A stretch of 29,327 nucleotides of DNA from JBAZWE01 sp041658605 (GTDB lineage: Bacteria; Actinomycetota; Thermoleophilia; BMS3ABIN01): assembly GCA_041658605.1 (NCBI GenBank), contig JBAZZU010000025.1, positions 1 through 29,327 on the forward strand, given 5' to 3'. Position 1 is the stretch's first letter. Every line of letters starts with the position of its first letter. Below, in pieces: positions 1 through 7,322 of this stretch. The notes beneath the pieces were generated by a model. It searched no databases and was not told the DNA's origin. It saw only the letters and a program-made list of their open reading frames with translations. The position numbers were made by a program, and so were the translations under genes.

Positions 1-1
1 C

Positions 2-406
2 GCCAAGCTGTTGGACGATGCGATCGCCGAGCTTACCACCATCACTGGCCAGAAACCGAAGCTTACGCGGGCCCGCAAGTCCATCGCCAACTTCAAGCTG
101 CGCGAGGGCATGCCGATTGGCTGCACCGTGACGCTGCGCGGGACGCGCATGTATGAATTTATGGACAGGCTTGTATCCGTCGCCCTGCCGCGGATCCGCG
201 ATTTTCGCGGCATCAAGCCCAAATCCTTTGATGGCCGGGGCAACATGTCCCTGGGAATCAGGGAACAGATAATCTTCCCCGAGATCGATTACGACTCGGT
301 GACCCAGACCAGGGGGATGGACGTGACTATCACGACCACCGCTAGCAACGACGAAGAGGGACGCGCCCTGCTGAAAAAAATGGGCATGCCTTTCAAGGAG
401 CGTTAA
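2..406 (+). CDS. rplE: 50S ribosomal protein L5, 5' truncated
   Basis: The first 134 codons or so seen here are the C-terminal three quarters of L5, which binds 5S rRNA in the central protuberance of the large subunit. The reading frame is open from the left edge, so the start codon lies outside the window. Diagnostic L5 segments are visible: TRARKSIANFKLREGMPIG, the MYEFMDRL helix, the PRIRDFRG stretch, and a C-terminal end MGMPF typical of the family. The TAA at 404-406 is followed within 10 nt by rpsN, as expected of the spc operon. A full L5 is about 180 residues, so roughly 45 are missing. The internal TTG at 11 is not the real start. Confidence 0.97.
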   Translation, partial: AKLLDDAIAELTTITGQKPKLTRARKSIANFKLREGMPIGCTVTLRGTRMYEFMDRLVSVALPRIRDFRGIKPKSFDGRGNMSLGIREQIIFPEIDYDSVTQTRGMDVTITTTASNDEEGRALLKKMGMPFKER

Positions 407-415
407 GGAGATTTA

Positions 416-601
416 ATGGCCAAGAAATCATTACAGGTCAAAGCAGGCCGCACACCCAAGTATCCGGCGAGGGCTTATCACCGCTGTCGCCGCTGCGGCA
501 GGCCGCGTGGCTATTTTCGTAAATTCGGGTTATGCCGCATCTGCCTGCGCGAGCTGGCGCATCGCGGCGTGATACCTGGCATGACCAAGTCGAGCTGGTA
601 G
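416..601 (+). CDS. rpsN: 30S ribosomal protein S14, zinc-binding (type Z)
   Basis: This 61-residue protein is the short, zinc-binding form of S14, a 30S head protein. Cys24-x2-Cys27 and Cys40-x2-Cys43 form the complete zinc ribbon, and the C-terminal GVIPGMTKSSW is the family end motif. The length matches the type Z family exactly. AAGGAG at 405-410 gives good spacing to the ATG. It is in the canonical place between rplE and rpsH. The intact zinc ligands mean this is the C+ paralogue, not the zinc-free form some actinobacteria make under zinc starvation. Confidence 0.97.
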   Translation: MAKKSLQVKAGRTPKYPARAYHRCRRCGRPRGYFRKFGLCRICLRELAHRGVIPGMTKSSW

Positions 602-616
602 GGAGGCTATCGAACG

Positions 617-1015
617 ATGACCGTTAACGACCCCATCTCCGACATGCTGACGCGTATCAGGAACGCCAACTCGGGCCTGAAAGACAGCGTTGAAATGCCG
701 GCATCCAAGCAGAAGGTAGAGATAGCTAAGCTGCTCAAGAACGAGGGATATATCGAGGATTACGCCCTTCTTCGCGGTGAAAGCTACGACAACATCGTTG
801 TTGATTTGAAGTACGGCAAGGAAAGGCAGCACGTGATTTCCGGCATCAAGAGGATCAGCAAGCCGGGGCGTCGCGTTTATGCCCGCAAGGATCGCATGCC
901 GAAAGTGCTGGGCGGTCTGGGCACGGCAGTACTGTCTACATCAAAGGGAGTCATGACCGGCAGGGAAGCCGCCAAACAGGGAATTGGCGGCGAGGTCATA
1001 TGTTTTATCTGGTAA
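617..1015 (+). CDS. rpsH: 30S ribosomal protein S8
   Basis: The 132-residue product is S8, which binds the central domain of 16S rRNA and in enterobacteria represses translation of the spc operon. The N-terminal DPISDMLTRIRNA and the C-terminal GVMTGREAAKQGIGGEVICFIW are the two best conserved S8 blocks, and the total length is normal. GGGAGG at 601-606 precedes the ATG by 10 nt. Gene order rpsN-rpsH-rplF is conserved. I looked for an S8 operator-like hairpin near rplE but cannot identify one because the beginning of rplE is cut off. Confidence 0.97.
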   Translation: MTVNDPISDMLTRIRNANSGLKDSVEMPASKQKVEIAKLLKNEGYIEDYALLRGESYDNIVVDLKYGKERQHVISGIKRISKPGRRVYARKDRMPKVLGGLGTAVLSTSKGVMTGREAAKQGIGGEVICFIW

Positions 1016-1041
1016 GCGCAAATTATCTGGAGAATAAATAA

Positions 1042-1575
1042 GTGTCACGAATCGGAAGAGCACCTATAGAGATACCGTCCGGCGTCGAGGTCAAGATCGA
1101 CGGAAGCGACGTGGCGGTAAAGGGACCGAAGGGTTCTCTGGCGGGCAGTTATTCGCCCGAGATGGAGATACTCATGGAAAACGGGGCCGTTGTGGTAAAG
1201 CGGCCGTCAGACCGTGGCATGCACCGCTCGCTGCACGGGCTTACGCGCACGCTGATCGCGAACATGGTTGAAGGCGTGACAAAGGGTTTCAGCCGCGAAC
1301 TCGAGATCAACGGTGTTGGTTATCGCGCGCAGCTGAAGGGCAAGAACCTGGAGATACTGGTGGGGCTTTCCCATCCGGTTATCATCGAGCCGAAACCTGA
1401 CACAGAGTTTGAAACGCCCAAGCCGACCCAGGTCATCATCAAGGGAATCGACAAGCAGGTCGTGGGACAGCTGGCGGCGACAATCCGGCAGATCAGGCCC
1501 CCGGAACCATACAAGGGCAAGGGCATCAAATATGTTGAAGAGACTATACGCAGAAAGGTTGGCAAGAGAGCTTAA
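1042..1575 (+). CDS. rplF: 50S ribosomal protein L6
   Basis: L6 (177 residues) sits at the base of the L7/L12 stalk near the factor-binding site. The start MSRIGRAPIEIPSGV and the C-terminal block RPPEPYKGKGIKYVEETIRRKVGK are unmistakable. The start is GTG at 1042 preceded by a GGAGAA at about 1029; no ATG fits the conserved N terminus. It follows rpsH after a 26-nt gap and precedes rplR by 3 nt, so the three are surely co-transcribed and probably translationally coupled. Confidence 0.97.
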   Translation: MSRIGRAPIEIPSGVEVKIDGSDVAVKGPKGSLAGSYSPEMEILMENGAVVVKRPSDRGMHRSLHGLTRTLIANMVEGVTKGFSRELEINGVGYRAQLKGKNLEILVGLSHPVIIEPKPDTEFETPKPTQVIIKGIDKQVVGQLAATIRQIRPPEPYKGKGIKYVEETIRRKVGKRA

Positions 1576-1578
1576 GCT

Positions 1579-1947
1579 ATGGGTAAGACTTCTACAGAAC
1601 TTATCAAGCGGCAGGCAATGCGCGCCCGGCGTCACAAGCGTGTACGGCGGAAAGTAGCCGGCACGACCGCGCGGCCCAGACTGACCGTTTTTCGCAGCAA
1701 CCAGGGCATTTACGCCCAGGTTATCGACGATCTCGAGGGCAGGACGCTGGCAGCAGCCTCTTCCCTGGAAGTGAAGGAATCAGGCCTCAACAAGAGCCAG
1801 CTGGCGGAGAAGGTCGGCGAGCTGCTCGCGGCGAGGTCCAAAGAGAAGAGCATCGCCAAAGTTGTTTTCGACCGTGGCGCTTATCTGTACCACGGTCGCG
1901 TGAAAGCACTGGCCGAGGGAGTACGCAAGGGAGGAATTGATTTCTAG
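1579..1947 (+). CDS. rplR: 50S ribosomal protein L18
   Basis: L18 (122 residues) binds 5S rRNA together with L5. The basic N-terminal extension, then RPRLTVFRSNQGIYAQVIDD, and the ending FDRGAYLYHGRVKALAEGVRKGG (written here in part) are classical for the family, and the length is typical. The ATG lies 3 nt after the rplF stop, with an AAGAGAGC stretch inside the rplF end as the only ribosome-binding signal, which suggests coupling to rplF. The stop codon touches the rpsE start. Confidence 0.96.
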   Translation: MGKTSTELIKRQAMRARRHKRVRRKVAGTTARPRLTVFRSNQGIYAQVIDDLEGRTLAAASSLEVKESGLNKSQLAEKVGELLAARSKEKSIAKVVFDRGAYLYHGRVKALAEGVRKGGIDF

Positions 1948-2532
1948 ATGGCCGACGCATACGAAAAAATTGAATTGGCGCCCAAGGCGCCGGAGCTGCA
2001 GGAGAAAGTCGTGCACATCAACCGCGTCGCCAAGGTGGTCAAGGGTGGACGGCGTTTTTCCTTCACCGCGCTGGTCGTGGTGGGCGACTCCGTCAACCGG
2101 GTAGGCGTAGGCTATGGCAAGGCCAAGGAAGTTCCGCTGGCGATCCAGAAGGCAGTCGAGGACGCCAAGAAGAACATGTTTCGCGTTCCCAAGTACAAGA
2201 ACACTGTCACGCACAAGGTGATCGGCAAGTACGGAGCCGGACGCGTAATGATCAAACCGGCATCTCCCGGTACCGGTATCATCGCCGGCGGTGGGGTGCG
2301 TGCCGTTCTGGAGCTGGCCGGCATTCGCGACGTCCTGGCAAAGTGCCTGGGTACGACGAATCCCATCAACATGGTGCGCGCCAGCATCGAAGGCCTGAAG
2401 TCACTCAAGGATCCCGTCGAAGTGGCGGCCTTGAGGGGCAAGACGGTATCACAGATCCTTGGCACGGAAAAAAAGGCTGAAGAGAAGCCCAAAAAGCCTG
2501 AGGCGAAGGAAGAGAAGGCAGCCAAGGCATGA
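1948..2532 (+). CDS. rpsE: 30S ribosomal protein S5 with acidic/basic C-terminal tail
   Basis: S5 (194 residues) lies at the mRNA entry channel and helps decoding fidelity. The double-stranded RNA-binding-like N domain begins at VHINRVAKVVKGGRRFSF, and the C domain contains GYGAGRVMIKPASPGTGI-type residues (here KYGAGRVMIKPASPGTGI). The ATG abuts the TAG of rplR. After the conserved domain, which ends near residue 170, there is a low-complexity Lys/Glu/Ala tail of about 25 residues. Such tails occur in actinobacterial S5 proteins, but their role is unknown. The stop overlaps the start of rpmD by 4 nt (ATGA). Confidence 0.97.
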   Translation: MADAYEKIELAPKAPELQEKVVHINRVAKVVKGGRRFSFTALVVVGDSVNRVGVGYGKAKEVPLAIQKAVEDAKKNMFRVPKYKNTVTHKVIGKYGAGRVMIKPASPGTGIIAGGGVRAVLELAGIRDVLAKCLGTTNPINMVRASIEGLKSLKDPVEVAALRGKTVSQILGTEKKAEEKPKKPEAKEEKAAKA

Positions 2533-2714
2533 ACCAGATCAGGGTGACACAGACAAAAAGCATCATTGGCCGGCGCGAAGACCATCGGCGCACCATTCGC
2601 GCCCTCGGCCTCAAGCGCATAAATCACACTGTGATTCATGAGGACAACCCCGTTATCAGGGGCATGGTCCACAAGGTCCGTTACATGGTGGAAGTCGAGG
2701 AAGTCAAAAATTAG
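2529..2714 (+). CDS. rpmD: 50S ribosomal protein L30
   Basis: L30 is a 61-residue large-subunit protein of the bacterial short type. The sequence begins MNQIRVTQTKSIIGRREDHR and contains the family hallmark TIRALGLKRINHTV followed by NPVIRGMVHKVRYMVEVEE. It overlaps rpsE by 4 nt, indicating stop-start coupling. The following intergenic space is unusually long for this operon because it contains a palindromic dispersed repeat (2719-2779), so rplO is separated from rpmD by 79 nt. Confidence 0.96.
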   Translation: MNQIRVTQTKSIIGRREDHRRTIRALGLKRINHTVIHEDNPVIRGMVHKVRYMVEVEEVKN

Positions 2715-2718
2715 CTTT

Positions 2719-2779
2719 GTCATCCTGAGCGAAGCGAAGGATCCGGCGGATTCTTCGTCGCTTCGCTCCTCAGAATGAC
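2719..2779. repeat. Palindromic dispersed repeat (GTCATYCTGAG family) inside the spc operon
   Basis: The stretch begins GTCATCCTGAGCGAAGCGAA and ends with the near reverse complement CGCTTCGCTcCTCAGaATGAC, so it folds into an imperfect hairpin of about 60 nt. From memory, this same sequence is scattered through intergenic space in many unrelated bacterial genomes and gives rise to spurious reading frames containing SEERSDEES on the opposite strand, which is exactly what the minus strand shows here. It is non-coding. Its position between rpmD and rplO, 15 nt upstream of the rplO start, is unusual. Confidence 0.85.
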
Positions 2780-2793
2780 TGCGAGGAAGATAA

Positions 2794-3300
2794 ATGAGCA
2801 CTGAAGAAAAAAAAGAAGAAAATAAAAAATATATAGGCCTCAGCAACCTGCACCCGACGCCGGGATCGAAGCATTCCCGCAAGCGGGTCGGCCGCGGCCA
2901 CGGCAGCGGCCACGGCAAGACATCCGGCCGCGGCCACAAGGGTTTTAACAGCCGCTCCGGCGGCGGTGTGCGCCCGGGGTATGAAGGTGGCCAGATGCCA
3001 CTCTATATGAGGGTAGGCAAACTGCGCGGCTCCAACAAGAAGATGAGTATGCCCATGGGTCCGTTCCGCACCTACATGCTCGGCGTGAACGTCTCGCGCC
3101 TGGATGCGAAGTTCGAAGCTGGCGCCACGGTTACAGTTGAGTCGCTGGTTAAAGCGGGCATTATCAAGAACACCAGGACCCCGGTAAAGATTCTCGGCCA
3201 GGGTGACCTGGGTGTGGCCCTGACAATACAGGCGAACGGTTTCAGCAAGTCGGCTGTTGAGAAGATCGAGGCCGCCGGCGGCAAGGCGGAGGTTATATAG
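2794..3300 (+). CDS. rplO: 50S ribosomal protein L15
   Basis: L15 (168 residues) is a late-assembly large-subunit protein. After a Lys/Glu-rich leader of about 15 residues the family start LSNLHPTPGSKHSRKRVGRG appears, followed by the glycine-rich GHGSGHGKTSGRGHKG segment and the YEGGQMPLYMRVGKL block. The leader makes it somewhat longer than the usual 145-150 residues. GAGGAAG at 2783-2789 is well placed for the ATG. The gene lies directly downstream of a dispersed repeat and directly upstream of secY, whose ribosome-binding site is inside the rplO end. Confidence 0.96.
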   Translation: MSTEEKKEENKKYIGLSNLHPTPGSKHSRKRVGRGHGSGHGKTSGRGHKGFNSRSGGGVRPGYEGGQMPLYMRVGKLRGSNKKMSMPMGPFRTYMLGVNVSRLDAKFEAGATVTVESLVKAGIIKNTRTPVKILGQGDLGVALTIQANGFSKSAVEKIEAAGGKAEVI

Positions 3301-3302
3301 TC

Positions 3303-4556
3303 TTGTTCGCGTCAATGGCAAACGCATGGCGGATTCCCGAGCTGCGGGCCAAGCTTGTTTTCACGATGGCCATGATCATCGTCTATCGCTTCGGCGCGCA
3401 TGTTCCGGTGCCGGGTGTCGATATCGCCAAGATTCAGGGAATAATAGATCAGGGCTCGAGGGGCGTGCTTGGATTCCTTAATATGTTTTCCGGTGGCGCC
3501 CTGTCCAAGTTTGCCGTATTTGCCCTGGGCATCATGCCCTATATTACAGCGTCGATTATTTTGCAGCTGCTGACCATGGCTTTCCCCGTGCTCAAGGAAC
3601 TGGCGCGCGAAGGTGAGGCCGGACAGCGAAAGATCACTCAGTACACACGTTATCTCACCGTGGTCCTGGCTCTGGCGCAGGCGGTCGGATACACCATGCT
3701 CTTCAAGCAGAGCAACGCGCTGCCTGAGAATTTCAGCCTCCTCAATTTTTACGAGATCGTCATAACGCTGACCGCGGGCACGACGCTGCTGATGTTCATC
3801 GGTGAGCTGATTACGCAGAGGGGCATCGGCAACGGCATCTCACTGCTTATCTTTGCGAGTATCGTTTCCGGCCTGATTCCCGGAATCGGTTCGATGAGGG
3901 AGATGTCCCTTTTTTCCATCGTCTTTTTCCTGGCGATCGGCATAATCGTAATCGCGGGCATCGTCCTGGTGCAGGAAGGGCAGCGGCGAATACCGATCCA
4001 GTACGCCAAACGCCAGATAGGCCGGCGGATGACGACGGGCGGCAGCACGTATCTGCCTCTGTCCATCAACATGGCCGGCGTCATACCAGTGATTTTTGCG
4101 TCATCGGTGCTGATGGTGCCGCCGACGGTGGCCCAGTTCTTCCCCGGTGAGTTCATGCAGAACGTGGCTAACGGATGGCTGAGGCCCACGGGTCCGATAT
4201 TCCTGATCCTTGAGGCGATCTTCATCGTCGGCTTTACATATTTTTATACCGCGGTGCAGTTCGATCCGATCGAGCGCGCCAATGATCTCAAGAAATATGG
4301 CGGTTTCATCCCGGGTATCCGCCCAGGCAAGCCCACGGCGCATTATCTCGACCGCGTGCTTACCAGGCTGACCCTGCCGGGGGCAGTCTTCCTGGCAGCG
4401 ATTGCGGTGCTGCCGACGATTCTTATTTCGACGATGAACACGCCATTTTACTTCGGCGGCACATCGATTCTGATCGTGGTGGGCGTGGCCCTGCAGACCA
4501 TGAAGCAGATGGAATCACAGCTGCTCATGAGGCACTACGAAGGTTTTCTCAAGTAG
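3303..4556 (+). CDS. secY: Protein translocase subunit SecY
   Basis: SecY (417 residues) forms the channel of the Sec translocon in the cytoplasmic membrane. The N-terminal PELRAKLVFTMAMIIVYRFGAHVPVPG, ten hydrophobic segments, the plug-region GFLNMFSGGAL and the ribosome-contacting cytoplasmic loops are recognisable. The start is probably TTG 3303, because GGAGG at 3288-3292 sits 10 nt before it while the next ATG (3315) would be 22 nt away. It follows rplO by 2 nt. The usual partner adk is absent downstream; map follows after only 13 nt. Confidence 0.97.
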   Translation: MFASMANAWRIPELRAKLVFTMAMIIVYRFGAHVPVPGVDIAKIQGIIDQGSRGVLGFLNMFSGGALSKFAVFALGIMPYITASIILQLLTMAFPVLKELAREGEAGQRKITQYTRYLTVVLALAQAVGYTMLFKQSNALPENFSLLNFYEIVITLTAGTTLLMFIGELITQRGIGNGISLLIFASIVSGLIPGIGSMREMSLFSIVFFLAIGIIVIAGIVLVQEGQRRIPIQYAKRQIGRRMTTGGSTYLPLSINMAGVIPVIFASSVLMVPPTVAQFFPGEFMQNVANGWLRPTGPIFLILEAIFIVGFTYFYTAVQFDPIERANDLKKYGGFIPGIRPGKPTAHYLDRVLTRLTLPGAVFLAAIAVLPTILISTMNTPFYFGGTSILIVVGVALQTMKQMESQLLMRHYEGFLK

Positions 4557-4569
4557 GAAGCGTGTTTGC

Positions 4570-5361
4570 TTGATAATTTGCAAGACTCCAGCCCAAATAG
4601 AAAAGATCGGCCGGGCGGGAGAGATAGTGGCCGGTTGCCTGGAGTTGCTCAGGGGCGAATGCCAGCCGGGAGTTACCACCGCCGTGCTGGACGCCGGCGC
4701 GGAGAGGTATATCAGGGAGCATGGCGGTATTCCCACGTTTAAGGGGTATCGCGGCTTCCCCGGAACGATATGCGCCTCTCCGAACCAGATGGTGGTGCAT
4801 GGCATCCCCGGGCAGTATGTAGTGTCCGAAGGCGATATTATCAGCCTGGATGTGGGAGTCACGCTCGACGGATGGGTGGCTGACGCGGCCATTACCGTCG
4901 AAGTGGGAGATGCGGGCCAGCAGGCGAAGCGGCTGATGCAGGTCACGGAGGCCTCGCTGCTGCGGGGAATCGCGAAGTGCAGGCCGGGCAACCACCTGGG
5001 AGACGTATCCCATGCGGTTCAGGAACTGGTCGAGGAGAACGGTTTTTCCGTGGTCCGGACCCTGGTGGGTCATGGGGTCGGGCGCGAGATGCACGAGGAG
5101 CCGCAGATACCGAATTTCGGCACGCCGGGAGAAGGTCCGGAGCTTGCCGAGGGAATGGTGTTCGCGATTGAGCCGATGGTGAACATCGGGACGCACAAGG
5201 TTGTCGTGGCCAAGGACCGGTGGGCCATATCGACGGCGGACGGCAGCCTGTCGGCACACTTTGAGCATACGGTGGCAATAACGAGGCAGGGTCCGAAAAT
5301 TTTGACCGCGAGCGCAGCCAGGGATCAGACGGGTATGGACGCAGCCTCTTTGCTGTGGTAA
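4570..5361 (+). CDS. map: Methionine aminopeptidase, type I
   Basis: MetAP removes the N-terminal methionine from nascent proteins using a dinuclear metal centre. The complete active site is present: His77, metal ligands Asp94, Asp105, His168, Glu201 and Glu232, and the GHGVGREMHEEP block. The protein lacks the N-terminal zinc-finger extension of actinobacterial MetAP1c-like forms. The start is TTG 4570 with AGGAAG at 4555-4560. A tail of about 20 residues after ITRQGPKILT exceeds the conserved domain. It directly follows secY, where adk would normally intervene, and precedes infA by 26 nt. Confidence 0.96.
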   Translation: MIICKTPAQIEKIGRAGEIVAGCLELLRGECQPGVTTAVLDAGAERYIREHGGIPTFKGYRGFPGTICASPNQMVVHGIPGQYVVSEGDIISLDVGVTLDGWVADAAITVEVGDAGQQAKRLMQVTEASLLRGIAKCRPGNHLGDVSHAVQELVEENGFSVVRTLVGHGVGREMHEEPQIPNFGTPGEGPELAEGMVFAIEPMVNIGTHKVVVAKDRWAISTADGSLSAHFEHTVAITRQGPKILTASAARDQTGMDAASLLW

Positions 5362-5387
5362 TATACCCGTTTGGCCGGACGGAGATT

Positions 5388-5609
5388 ATGACTCAAAAAG
5401 AAGAAGCCATAGAGCTGGAAGGTGAAGTCGTAGAAGCTTTGCCGAACACCATGTTCAAGGTGAAGCTTGATAACGACCATGAAGTGCTGGCGCATATCTC
5501 CGGCAAGATGAGGATGCACTATATCCGCATCCTCCCCGGGGACAGGGTAAAGGTGGAGCTTTCGCCTTATGACCTGACCAGGGGAAGAATCACGTACAGG
5601 TTTAAATAG
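5388..5609 (+). CDS. infA: Translation initiation factor IF-1
   Basis: IF-1 (73 residues) binds the A site of the 30S subunit during initiation. The OB-fold sequence EAIELEGEVVEALPNTMFKV followed by HISGKMRMHYIRILPGDRVKVELSPYDL is nearly invariant in the family. I chose ATG 5388, which gives the standard length; an upstream in-frame GTG at 5355 would add 11 unlikely residues overlapping map. GGAG at 5381-5384 is rather close to this start. Order map-infA-rpmJ-rpsM is the conserved Gram-positive arrangement. Confidence 0.96.
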   Translation: MTQKEEAIELEGEVVEALPNTMFKVKLDNDHEVLAHISGKMRMHYIRILPGDRVKVELSPYDLTRGRITYRFK

Positions 5610-5639
5610 TCCGGAAAAGGGCTTTAAGGAAAGAGAATC

Positions 5640-5753
5640 ATGAAAGTCAGATCATCTGTAAAACCGATGTGTGAAAAGTGCAAACTGGTGAGGCGGGGCG
5701 GCAAGTTGCTTGTAATCTGCCCCAATCCCAGGCACAAGCAGCGCCAGGGGTAG
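5640..5753 (+). CDS. rpmJ: 50S ribosomal protein L36, zinc-binding form
   Basis: This 37-residue protein reads MKVRSSVKPMCEKCKLVRRG and continues to a CPNPRHKQRQG end. It carries the complete zinc site of the C+ form: Cys11, Cys14, Cys27 and His32. AAGGA at 5626-5630 is spaced 9 nt from the ATG. It lies between infA and rpsM as in most bacteria. It is the smallest ribosomal protein and is easy to miss because of its length. Confidence 0.97.
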   Translation: MKVRSSVKPMCEKCKLVRRGGKLLVICPNPRHKQRQG

Positions 5754-5762
5754 CAGTCCCAG

Positions 5763-5798
5763 GGCAGCCGTGTTTCGGTGGACCACCGACAGGCTGCC
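5763..5798 (+). promoter_or_regulatory. Hairpin in the rpsM leader, candidate S4-responsive element
   Basis: GGCAGCC (5763-5769) pairs with GGCTGCC (5792-5798), TGT (5771-5773) with ACA (5789-5791), and CGGTG (5776-5780) with CACCG (5784-5788) around a GAC loop, with small bulges. There is no following U-run, so it is not an intrinsic terminator. It ends 8 nt before the GGAGG of rpsM. In other bacteria S4 binds a structured leader directly upstream of rpsM to control the alpha operon; assigning that role here is inference from position. Confidence 0.5.
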
Positions 5799-5819
5799 GA
5801 CTAATTGGAGGTTTTTGGT

Positions 5820-6191
5820 TTGGCACGTATCGCCGGAGTAAATATTCCCCGTGAGAAGCGGGTAGAGATTGGACTCACTTACGTTTATGGAGTGGGGCGG
5901 TCGACGTCGGGCAAGATCCTCGACGAGCTTGAGATCAACCGTGACACATATGTAAGGGATCTTACCGACAACGAGATAACAAAGCTGAGGGACTATCTCG
6001 ACAGCAATCTCATCGTCGAGGGCGACCTGCGTCGCGAGCGGTCACAGAATATCAAGCGGCTGATGGAGATCGGCTGCTACCGCGGGATTCGCCATCGGCG
6101 GGGTCTCCCGGTGCGCGGACAGCGCACGAAGACCAACGCTCGCGGCCGCAAGGGTCCGAAGCGCACCGTCGGCGTCAAACGCAAGAAATAG
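5820..6191 (+). CDS. rpsM: 30S ribosomal protein S13
   Basis: S13 (123 residues) lies in the 30S head and contacts the P-site tRNA and the large subunit. The product begins MARIAGVNIPREKRVEIGLT and ends with the basic tail RGQRTKTNARGRKGPKRTVG. The start is TTG 5820, 8 nt after GGAGG (5807-5811); the more upstream TTG at 5805 would overlap that ribosome-binding site and add five residues foreign to the family. It opens the alpha-operon block rpsM-rpsK-rpsD-rpoA-rplQ and is preceded by a stable hairpin. Confidence 0.96.
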   Translation: MARIAGVNIPREKRVEIGLTYVYGVGRSTSGKILDELEINRDTYVRDLTDNEITKLRDYLDSNLIVEGDLRRERSQNIKRLMEIGCYRGIRHRRGLPVRGQRTKTNARGRKGPKRTVGVKRKK

Positions 6192-6204
6192 AAGGGGTCA
6201 ATAG

Positions 6205-6600
6205 ATGGCTGCACCAAAATCAAAAGCTCGTACACGCCGCAAGGTAAAAAAGAATATTCCCGTGGGCCAGGCCCACATCAAGACATCGTTCAACAACACC
6301 ATCGTTACCCTGACGGACAAGGAAGGTAACGTTATCGCCTGGGAGAGCGCCGGCTCAGCCGGTTTCAAGGGGTCACGCAAGAGCACACCCTTCGCCGCCC
6401 AGGTCACCGCGGACGCATGCGCCAAGAAGGGCATGGAGCACGGCCTGAAAAAAGTTGACTGTTATGTGAAGGGCCCCGGTTCCGGACGCGAGACGGCTAT
6501 CCGTTCGCTTCAGGCCGCGGGCATTGAAGTAATGAGCGTCAAGGACGTGACGCCGGTTCCCCATAATGGATGCCGGCAGCGTAAAAGAAGAAGAGTCTGA
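6205..6600 (+). CDS. rpsK: 30S ribosomal protein S11
   Basis: S11 (131 residues) lies on the 30S platform near the Shine-Dalgarno helix. The core GQAHIKTSFNNTIVTLTDKEGN, the AWESAGSAGFKGSRKSTPFAAQ segment and the C-terminal DVTPVPHNGCRQRKRRRV are diagnostic. AAGGGG just after the rpsM stop serves the ATG. The Asn-Gly pair in PHNGCR is the position known to be converted to isoaspartate in Escherichia coli S11. The rpsD ribosome-binding site overlaps its stop codon. Confidence 0.97.
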   Translation: MAAPKSKARTRRKVKKNIPVGQAHIKTSFNNTIVTLTDKEGNVIAWESAGSAGFKGSRKSTPFAAQVTADACAKKGMEHGLKKVDCYVKGPGSGRETAIRSLQAAGIEVMSVKDVTPVPHNGCRQRKRRRV

Positions 6601-6613
6601 GAGGAATTCGACT

Positions 6614-7234
6614 TTGGCAAAAGACACATCACCAGCATGCAAACAGTGCCGCCGCGAGGGTTTAAAGCTCTACCTCAAGGGGGAACGTTGCCTCACCGAC
6701 CGTTGTTCCATCGATCGTCGCTCCTACGGGCCTGGCGAGCATGGACGGCGCCGGATAAAGCAGACCGAATATCTGACGCAGCTTCGCGAGAAGCAGAAGG
6801 CGCGCCGTTATTATGGTTTACTCGAGAAGCAGTTCAGAAATTATTACAAGAGCGCCAACCGCCAGAGCGGCATCACAGGTGAGAACCTGTTGCGTCTGCT
6901 GGAAACGCGTCTGGACAACGTGGTTTATCGACTGGGCTTCGCGGTTTCCAGGCGTCAGTCCAGGCAGCTGGTTATGCATGGCCACTTCATGGTGAATGGC
7001 CACAGGGTGGATATCCCATCCTACAAGGTACGCCCGGACGACATGGTCGCGGTCATGGCCAATTCGTCAGCGCGTGACGCCATCAGGGAGGCGACCGATC
7101 TTACCGCGTCGGTATCGCCGTGGCTGCAGGCTGACCACGACGCCCTGACCGGCAAGATCTTAAAGTACCCGGAGCGGGAAGAGATCGACGTTCCGGTGCA
7201 GGAACAATTAATAGTGGAGTTGTATTCCAAGTGA
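6614..7234 (+). CDS. rpsD: 30S ribosomal protein S4, zinc-binding form
   Basis: S4 (206 residues) nucleates 30S assembly and is the known autoregulator of alpha operons. The N terminus carries Cys9-x2-Cys12-x13-Cys26-x4-Cys31, a full zinc site of the C+ type. The S4 RNA-binding domain RLDNVVYRLGFAVSRRQSRQ and VMHGHFMVNGHRVDIPSYKV are evident. The start is TTG 6614, 8 nt after AGAGGA (6600-6605); upstream ATG 6566 would sit inside rpsK. Having rpsD inside the alpha operon matches actinobacteria and proteobacteria rather than Bacillus. Confidence 0.96.
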   Translation: MAKDTSPACKQCRREGLKLYLKGERCLTDRCSIDRRSYGPGEHGRRRIKQTEYLTQLREKQKARRYYGLLEKQFRNYYKSANRQSGITGENLLRLLETRLDNVVYRLGFAVSRRQSRQLVMHGHFMVNGHRVDIPSYKVRPDDMVAVMANSSARDAIREATDLTASVSPWLQADHDALTGKILKYPEREEIDVPVQEQLIVELYSK

Positions 7235-7322
7235 CGCTGGTTGCGACGGTGGCATCATGAGCTTGATGGCTCTGGTAAAACCTTCAGGCACAGGATCACA
7301 ATTTATGGATATGGAGGACGAA

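Noticed and set aside
2112..2939. A 275-codon minus-strand frame across rpsE-rpmD-rplO containing SHSEERSDEES
   Set aside because: It is antisense to three ribosomal genes and the peptide is the known translation artefact of the dispersed repeat at 2719-2779.
5336..5364. Promoter inside the end of map for infA (TGGACG, TAATAT)
   Set aside because: Both boxes match consensus at only 4/6 and internal promoters of this kind are easily found by chance.
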